A stretch of DNA of 46,616 bases from Deltaproteobacteria bacterium (lineage in GTDB: Bacteria; Desulfobacterota; Binatia; UBA9968), in NCBI GenBank assembly GCA_016874755.1, contig VGTH01000044.1, forward strand, positions 1 to 46,616, given 5' to 3'. Below the pieces are notes generated by a model. It ran no database searches. It saw only the letters and a list, made by a program, of their open reading frames with translations, and was not told the DNA's origin. The position numbers and the translations under genes were made by a program. Within the stretch, counting starts at the first letter, position 1. Each line of letters opens with the position of its first letter. Below, piece by piece: positions 46,503 to 46,616 of this stretch.

Positions 46503-46616
46503 TAGGTGTGTAAAAAGATACTAGGCGGCGACCCTCATCTCTTTGCCATTGTCATACTTCGTCCCGCGCGCTACTTTTCCGACAAGCTGTGGTGCGTTCA
46601 GTTTGCGGAAGCTCTT
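46503..46616 (-). mobile_element. 3' end of an IS256-like insertion sequence (cut by window edge)
   Basis: It contains the last codons of a transposase and, between its stop and the broken sigma gene, the sequence GGTGTGTAAAAAGATA (46505-46520, plus strand), which resembles the TGTGTAAA-type terminal repeats of IS256/Mutator elements. The other end is outside the window, so neither terminal repeats nor target duplication can be verified. Confidence 0.45.
46521..46616 (-). CDS. Transposase C-terminus, IS256/Mutator-like (partial)
   Basis: 31 residues plus a TAG stop: KSFRKLNAPQLVGKVARG, then TKYDNGKEMRVAA. The SFRKLN...V..G.KY.NG.E...AA pattern is the typical C-terminal end of a group of IS256-type transposases; family assignment is from pattern memory and tentative. 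The rest of the gene lies beyond the window. Confidence 0.45.
   Translation of the reverse strand, partial: KSFRKLNAPQLVGKVARGTKYDNGKEMRVAA

Overview
The window reads as about 46.6 kb of a GC-rich, Gram-negative-type bacterial chromosome, probably an uncultured soil or sediment lineage. Supporting signs are lipobox lipoproteins, a 14-subunit-type complex I, GroES/GroEL, a periplasmic c-type cytochrome, and accessory metabolism dominated by acyl-CoA dehydrogenases, a family III CoA-transferase, molybdenum hydroxylase parts and an NMT1/THI5-like binding protein. That mix is typical of uncultured Deltaproteobacteria-like, NC10/Rokubacteria-like or Tectomicrobia-like genomes. The placement is inference; nothing here fixes the taxon. 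No rRNA, tRNA or CRISPR array was seen.

Layout. 1-2.6 kb: small accessory genes (deazaflavin-type nitroreductase-like protein, EamA transporter, small lipoprotein, secreted phosphodiester-glycosidase-like protein). 2.7-15.3 kb, minus strand: a nuo (complex I) operon in the order A-C-D-E-F-G-H-J-K-L-M-N; nuoB and nuoI are absent although the neighbouring genes abut almost perfectly. A sigma70-like promoter and a terminator-like hairpin lie in its leader. 15.4-19.1 kb, minus: two acyl-CoA dehydrogenases and a CaiB/BaiF CoA-transferase. 19.3-24.0 kb, plus: a luciferase-like monooxygenase, a GFA-type zinc protein, a lipoprotein, a retropepsin-like protease overlapping a nuclease-like/TIR-like fusion, then a nucleotidase translationally coupled to a 3-methyladenine DNA glycosylase. 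24.2-26.8 kb: a recombination scar with two decayed copies of a solute-binding-protein 3' end flanking a GT39-like glycosyltransferase, plus a chromate-transporter fragment. 26.9-29.4 kb: groES-groEL and a cytochrome c. 29.5-34.1 kb: GST, class II aldolase, oligoendopeptidase F, TenA/PqqC-like protein. 34.2-38.4 kb, minus: solute-binding protein, FAD subunit and a 5'-truncated molybdopterin subunit of a xanthine-dehydrogenase-family enzyme, abutting about 0.5 kb of unrelated FliK-like DNA.

38.9-44.9 kb, minus, is the most interesting block: an Fe-S (CCG-type) oxidoreductase, a nucleoside phosphorylase, a double-domain MtnA-like isomerase, a class II aldolase fused to an SCP2-like lipid-binding domain, and an AMP-forming acyl-CoA ligase. 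Phosphorylase + isomerase + aldolase is the logic of the known methylthioadenosine/5'-deoxyadenosine 'DHAP shunt', but the SCP2 domain, ligase and Fe-S protein suggest an undescribed variant. 45.2-46.6 kb: an anti-sigma-like gene and an ECF sigma gene whose 5' end is cut by the 3' end of an IS256-like element.

A second theme is repeat content. At least seven intergenic regions hold runs of degenerate 7-base units, mostly arranged as inverted repeats. There are also several dispersed palindromic elements, including a 112-base element present twice without gaps.
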